Source of the DNA: Streptomyces sp. NBC_01288
GTDB lineage: Bacteria > Actinomycetota > Actinomycetes > Streptomycetales > Streptomycetaceae
Direction: 5' to 3'
DNA: 64,000 nt
Assembly (NCBI RefSeq): GCF_035982055.1
Contig: NZ_CP108427.1
Coordinates: 8,369,001 to 8,433,000, forward strand
Under the pieces are notes generated by a model. The model ran no database searches. It was not told the origin of the DNA and was given only the letters and a program-made list of their open reading frames with translations. The position numbers were made by a program, and so were the translations under genes. Positions 62,643 through 64,000 of this stretch are shown piece after piece. Each line of letters opens with the position of its first letter. The stretch's first letter is position 1.

Positions 62643-64000
62643 CAAGGCGGTTGACGTGGCGGCCGTCGGCGTCGCGGTCTCGCTCCGCGACGTCAGCATG
62701 GCCTTCGGCGGCAAGACGGTGCTGGAGTCCGTCTCGCTGGACATCGCACCGGGCAGCGTGGTCGCGCTGCTCGGCGCGAACGGCGCGGGCAAGTCCACGC
62801 TGATCAAGATCCTGTCGGGCGTGCACACGGACCACGGCGGGGAGGTGCGGGTCGCAGGGGAGCCCGCAGCTCTCCAATCGCCGCTTGCCGCCCGACAGTT
62901 GGGCATCCAGACGGTCCACCAGCGGATCGGCGAGGGCATCGTGCCCGGCCTCACGGTCGCCGAGAACCTGGTCTTCGAGGAGCTGGCCCAGAAACGCGGC
63001 AACCCGTTCCTGAACGGCCGCCGCGTGCTGGCCCGCGCCCGCGAGATCCAGGCCGGTCTCGAACTGGACTGGAGCGACGCCCTGTTGCGCCGGGACGTCA
63101 CCGAACTGGGCATCTCCGACCGCCAGTTGCTCATCCTGGCCCGCGCCCTCGCCACCCGCCCCCGGCTGCTCATCCTCGACGAACCGACCTCGGCACTCTC
63201 CGCCACCGAGGCCGAGCGGCTGTTCGCGCTCGTCGAGAAGATGCGCGACGACGGCATCGCGGTCCTCTACGTCTCCCACCGCCTCGGCGAGATCGACGCG
63301 CTCGCCGACCGCTTGGTCGTCCTGCGGGACGGCGGTCTCACCGACGACCAGGTCAAGCCCTTCGACTGGGACAGCGCCCTGCGCGCGATGCTCGCCCAGG
63401 CCCACGAGGCGACGAGCGCCCGCCCGCAGCGCAGCGGCGAACACGGCGACATCGTCCTCGGCCTGCACGGCGTCCACCTCTTCGAGGGCCGCGCCCCCCT
63501 CGACCTCGACCTGCGCGCCGGTGAAGTCACCGGCGTCGTAGGCCTGTTGGGCGCGGGCAAGACGGAACTGGCCCGCGGCCTCTTCGGCGCCGAGCCCTTC
63601 CCCACCGGCAAGGTCGACCTCGACGGCAAGCCCTACGCCCCCCGCCGCCCGTCCGATGCCATCCGCGCCGGCGTCCACCTCGTCCCCGAGGACCGGCACG
63701 CCGACGCGCTCGTCCCCGGCTGGTCGGTGGCCCAGAACATCTCGCTGCCGTTCCTCAAGTCCCTGTCCCGGGCGGGGTTGGTGAACACGGCGAGGGAGGA
63801 CGCCCTGGGCCGCGGGACCATCGACGCCCTCGGCGTCGTCGCCCGCGACGAACACAGCACGGTGGAGGAACTCTCCGGCGGCAACCAGCAGAAGGTCGTC
63901 GTCGGCCGCTGGCTCGCCGAGACCCCCCGCGTCCTCATCCTGGACGAACCGTTCCGAGGCGTGGACATCGGCGCACGGCGTGACATCGGCCGCAGGGCGC
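62629..64000 (+). CDS. Sugar ABC transporter ATP-binding protein (RbsA-like), partial
   Basis: At least 457 residues, running off the right edge. ATG at 62629 inside the last codons of the binding-protein gene. Two fused ATPase domains: domain 1 with Walker A GANGAGKST, Walker B LLILDEPTSALS, and ISDRQLLILARAL in the signature-motif position; domain 2 with VVGLLGAGKTELARGLFG, signature ELSGGNQQKVVVGRW, and LILDEPFRGVDIGARR near the edge. This is the RbsA/MglA design; a permease gene should follow outside the window. Confidence 0.9.
   Translation, partial: MSPTDKAVDVAAVGVAVSLRDVSMAFGGKTVLESVSLDIAPGSVVALLGANGAGKSTLIKILSGVHTDHGGEVRVAGEPAALQSPLAARQLGIQTVHQRIGEGIVPGLTVAENLVFEELAQKRGNPFLNGRRVLARAREIQAGLELDWSDALLRRDVTELGISDRQLLILARALATRPRLLILDEPTSALSATEAERLFALVEKMRDDGIAVLYVSHRLGEIDALADRLVVLRDGGLTDDQVKPFDWDSALRAMLAQAHEATSARPQRSGEHGDIVLGLHGVHLFEGRAPLDLDLRAGEVTGVVGLLGAGKTELARGLFGAEPFPTGKVDLDGKPYAPRRPSDAIRAGVHLVPEDRHADALVPGWSVAQNISLPFLKSLSRAGLVNTAREDALGRGTIDALGVVARDEHSTVEELSGGNQQKVVVGRWLAETPRVLILDEPFRGVDIGARRDIGRRA

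Overview
The window is a high-GC actinobacterial chromosome segment, almost certainly Streptomyces. It has GTG starts, GTGA/ATGA stop-start overlaps, two adjacent chaplin genes (one with an LAxTG sorting signal), and mycothiol (mshC) and ParJ-type PAC2 genes. The gene order (gluconate operon, chpC/chpH-like pair, mshC, PAC2) resembles the SCO1660-1680 region of S. coelicolor as I remember it. It looks like core chromosome: I see no insertion sequence, prophage, integrase or CRISPR array. There is one tRNA (Leu-GAG).

Layout. 0-6.4 kb: a Zn-ribbon protein, a secreted penicillin-acylase-type Ntn hydrolase, an alpha/beta hydrolase and a NamZ-type muramidase. 6.5-15.4 kb: an SDR / acyl-CoA ligase / TetR operon, a NarL-type two-component system, an LGFP-like secreted protein, and an acyl-CoA dehydrogenase / phosphotransferase pair. 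The promoters of the two catabolic units carry the same ATnCCGACCGG operator half-site, which suggests one TetR regulon resembling the levulinate/4-hydroxyacid (Lva, ACAD10/11) pathway. 15.5-23 kb: a histidine-rich repeat protein, two DUF202 membrane proteins, Nudix, DMT transporter, helical-repeat protein, APC permease, and a molybdopterin oxidoreductase with its cytochrome b partner. 23.1-27.8 kb: gluconate/idonate catabolism (gntK-gntP-idnO-idnD) divergent from its GntR-type regulator.

27.8-38.1 kb: YchJ-like protein, an M1 metallopeptidase overlapping a 1288-residue Pls/PosA-type (epsilon-polylysine synthetase-like) membrane NRPS whose adenylation pocket reads DAESIGTVVK, tRNA-Leu, an M20 peptidase, and a short and a long chaplin. 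38.1-50.1 kb: a RecD-like protein that has lost its Walker A motif, an aldo/keto reductase, an LLM flavoenzyme, a ferritin-like protein, CorA, and the conserved block histidine phosphatase / DUF3090 / SCO1664-family / MshC / PAC2 (ParJ).

50.2-64 kb: a sulfur-salvage locus. It encodes a nucleoside ABC importer (BMP lipoprotein, ATPase, two permeases), a nucleoside phosphorylase, an MTA/SAH-type deaminase, MtnA, MtnD-MtnC-MtnB, and a second, sugar-type ABC importer running off the right edge. Together they can take 5'-methylthioadenosine through methylthioinosine and methylthioribose-1-phosphate to the methionine precursor KMTB. Three of its transcription units are preceded by previously unlisted short Cys-containing reading frames (57668-57733 minus, 61063-61137 minus, 61289-61360 plus), each followed by a stem-loop. 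This looks like cysteine-sensing leader-peptide attenuation, and one of the three appears to be leaderless. It is the most interesting candidate system in the window.
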